This document shows, in pieces, positions 62,448-64,000 of a stretch of 64,000 nucleotides of DNA; positions within the stretch are counted from its first letter, which is position 1; every line of letters starts with the position of its first letter. The stretch covers positions 35,972,083 through 36,036,082 of the forward strand of contig CM077115.1 of NCBI GenBank assembly GCA_039619475.1, written 5' to 3'. The position numbers and the translations under genes are program-made. The DNA is from Icerya purchasi (Eukaryota; Arthropoda; Insecta; Hemiptera; Monophlebidae). The notes under the pieces were generated by a model. That model did no database searches and was not told the origin of the DNA. It saw only the letters and a program-made list of their open reading frames with translations.

Positions 62448-62613
62448 ATCTAGACCTTTCTTATAGGAATTTTTCTGAAAAATTCGTATTTTCATTAAAA
62501 GATCATATTAAACTTTAGCCTGTATTATTTACGGTCCGATTTATGAACCTTCGTTAGACGCCTGCTCTTTTTTATTATTACTTATTTAAAAATTTATTTA
62601 TAAATACACACAA

Positions 62614-62648
<35 letters not shown>

Positions 62649-62719
62649 AAAGAAATATTTTAAAAGTACTGTAAAAAAAAAACTATACATTATATAATTA
62701 CATTACGTATTTTCCTTAC

Positions 62720-62894
62720 AAGGAGAACTGTTTAAGTAGGAATTCTTTGTACAATTGCTTACGAATGTTTTGGTCGCTGTAAAACTGCGTAAAATGTGTT
62801 CACTACTACCAGATACAAAGCGACAATGAGGAAGAACTGCTACACATAACATATCGTAACCATGTAACTGCGGTCTAGCAAACTCTGCCCACAA
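62720..62894 (-). CDS. ELP2: ELP2 exon (most upstream in window): HGYDMLC segment
   Basis: The acceptor on the - strand is attgttttttag before TTGTGGGCAG, and the donor is CCTT|GTAAGG. It has 58 codons plus one base, phase 0 in and phase 1 out. It encodes WAEFARPQLHGYDMLCVAVL, then RFVSGSSEHILRSFTATKTF, which matches the ELP2 region where a blade starts with ARPQ(I/L)HGYD and continues FVSG(A/S)xEKxLR. Apparent translation starts at the TTG here are an artefact; this is an internal exon. Exons encoding the first propeller were not found in the remaining 1.1 kb to the right. Confidence 0.92.
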
Positions 62895-64000
62895 CTAAAA
62901 AACAATTTCGCATTTTAAAAAAAATAATCGATATATAACGTCAGCAATTCCAAAAATATCATTTCTCAATCACGATATAATTCGAAAAATACCCCCCCCC
63001 CCACAATTATAATTGACTATTAAAAAATTATCGAACTAATCTTGCACGAAGAAGTAAATATATTTCACGAAACATTTTATCGCTATACGATAAGGTGATA
63101 TTTTAAAACACTTAAATTTAATTAAATTGTCACGAACATTTTATTTACATTAAAATTTAAATGCGATACTGCTGAGTGAATTTTTTAATGTGAAACTTTA
63201 AAAACGATCAAATGTTACATAAAATCATCAGATCTATAAGTTATTTATATCGGCACTCGTTTTACAAACTTTTCTGTTAAACCAATTATTTTTCTAACGA
63301 AACTAACATTTCTTTTAATTTGATGCCTTTACACTATTAACTTTTGTTTAGAATATATAACTCGGCCATTTTGGCCTCGCAAAGGGCTGTGCCCCTTAAC
63401 CCCTCTTGTTTACATTTCTGTCTCTTTCTCTTCTATACTTTGTATAAAATGATCAAAATTTACAACGTAATTCTTACTGGTATCAACACAAAAAAATAAC
63501 ATAATCACAAAAATCGTATCCTAACATTTAACTTTCATTACATAAAATAAAGACATTTTTTCGTTACATTTTTCGTTACATAAAATTAGGACATTTTTTA
63601 TAATGGGGAGTAGCCTAACAATTACGTTGTAATTAATATACGCTCACACACACACACATACATTGATTAACCATCTTATTAGGATTCCATATATTATATA
63701 TATGAAAAATCTTAATCATTATAAACTAGAAAATATAGAATTAAAAATTCTATTGTAAATTTAAATTAACCACGAAGTACCATTGACTTTCATTTTGTCT
63801 TAATTATTTTTTTTATCTTGTACAATTGAAGTTCATACTAACAACTAAATATTTTTAATACGTATATATACAAAAATGACGTAGCCATTCACTCGGCCCT
63901 TCGGGACTCGGAAGGAGGCAATCTCTCTTTACCACCAGGTCTAGTTCTCCCATAATTCTTATAGAAGAGTAAACTTTTTCGTTGGCTACGGCATTCGACA
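62895..64000. other. ELP2 intron sequence to the window edge
   Basis: AT-rich, no further ELP2 exon recognised. Two GC-richer islets (63360-63412 with cggccattttggcctcgc, and 63884-64000 with cactcggcccttcgggactc) look like parts of interspersed repeats. Confidence 0.45.

Larger units (their letters stand above)
51022..62894 (-). other. ELP2: Gene locus: Elongator complex protein 2 (C-terminal 449 codons; N-terminus beyond window)
   Basis: Seven - strand exons join with compatible phases into 449 codons plus stop that follow the C-terminal part of ELP2 in order. ELP2 is a scaffold of two seven-bladed WD40 propellers in the Elongator core (with ELP1 and ELP3), which installs the cm5 side chain on wobble uridine of certain tRNAs in the cytoplasm. 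Recognisable ELP2 segments are ARPQLHGYDMLCVAV, TLWPETCKLYSHKNDISCLA, VSHTLTVNQLAFSPDN with SVGRDRRWTVF, CAWSHDGKYFATGSRNGILI, and a last WD-type LLLASCGADHIIYLY. ELP2 is usually about 800 residues, so roughly 350 residues should lie to the right of position 64000. Introns are 2015, 1944, 2344, 2293, 233 and 1624 bp and host a hAT element, a mariner end and a truncated mariner. Confidence 0.93.

Noticed and set aside
1..64000. CRISPR array, operons, bacterial or phage genes
   Set aside because: The tandem repeats lack spacers, and the gene structure is spliced and eukaryotic throughout.

Overview
This is a eukaryotic nuclear window, most likely from an arthropod and probably an insect. Coding sequence is split into short exons with GT..AG borders and introns of about 0.2 to 2.3 kb. 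CpG is not depleted. Homopolymers and microsatellites are abundant, and the transposon remnants (cecropia/mauritiana-type mariner, ZBED5-like hAT, an RTE/jockey-like LINE tail, a short inverted-repeat element) are typical of insect genomes. There is no sign of bacterial gene organisation. Most long open frames are chance frames in GC-rich or simple-sequence DNA.

Two genes can be supported by exon phase. The first is on the + strand at about 31.25-40.65 kb, perhaps to 44.3 kb. Five consecutive exons (31251-31651, 33363-33522, 34424-34619, 36924-37168, 39516-39638) join in frame into about 374 residues ending at a stop. The product is an Asn/Ala/Ser/Pro-rich, largely disordered protein with a C-terminal leucine-zipper-like coiled coil and a short Ser/Pro tail. 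I do not recognise the family with confidence; it looks like a nuclear regulatory protein. Its 5' end lies upstream, possibly within the first 31 kb, which hold CpG-rich patches that could be promoters or 5' exons. Two further acceptor-plus-short-ORF segments (33667-33810 and 43815-43864) are in the right phase to be alternative 3' ends.

The second gene is on the - strand, from about 51.0 kb to past 62.9 kb: Elongator complex protein 2 (ELP2). Seven exons (62894 down to 51092) join in phase and encode the C-terminal 449 residues of this WD40 protein. The N-terminal part lies beyond the right edge of the window. ELP2 is a core subunit of Elongator, which modifies wobble uridines of tRNA. The two genes converge, with about 6.7 kb between them.

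Layout: 1-31 kb, no firm gene; CpG-rich patches near 3.7-5.0, 10.1-10.6, 20.3-22.7 and 28.1-29.3 kb, tandem repeats (18-bp at 1.9 kb, 39-bp at 5.4 kb, 63-bp at 16.5 kb, 27-bp minisatellite at 26.3 kb), a long TTA microsatellite, a LINE tail at 18.7 kb and a 0.5-kb inverted-repeat element at 19.6 kb. 31-44 kb, the coiled-coil gene. 44-51 kb, intergenic, including a strongly purine-biased domain. 51-63 kb, ELP2, whose introns carry a truncated mariner, a mariner end and a complete but decayed hAT element with an 8-bp target duplication. I found no RNA gene, CRISPR array or bacterial-type element, and nothing I would call a new biological system. The least explained items are the coiled-coil gene and its possible alternative 3' exons.
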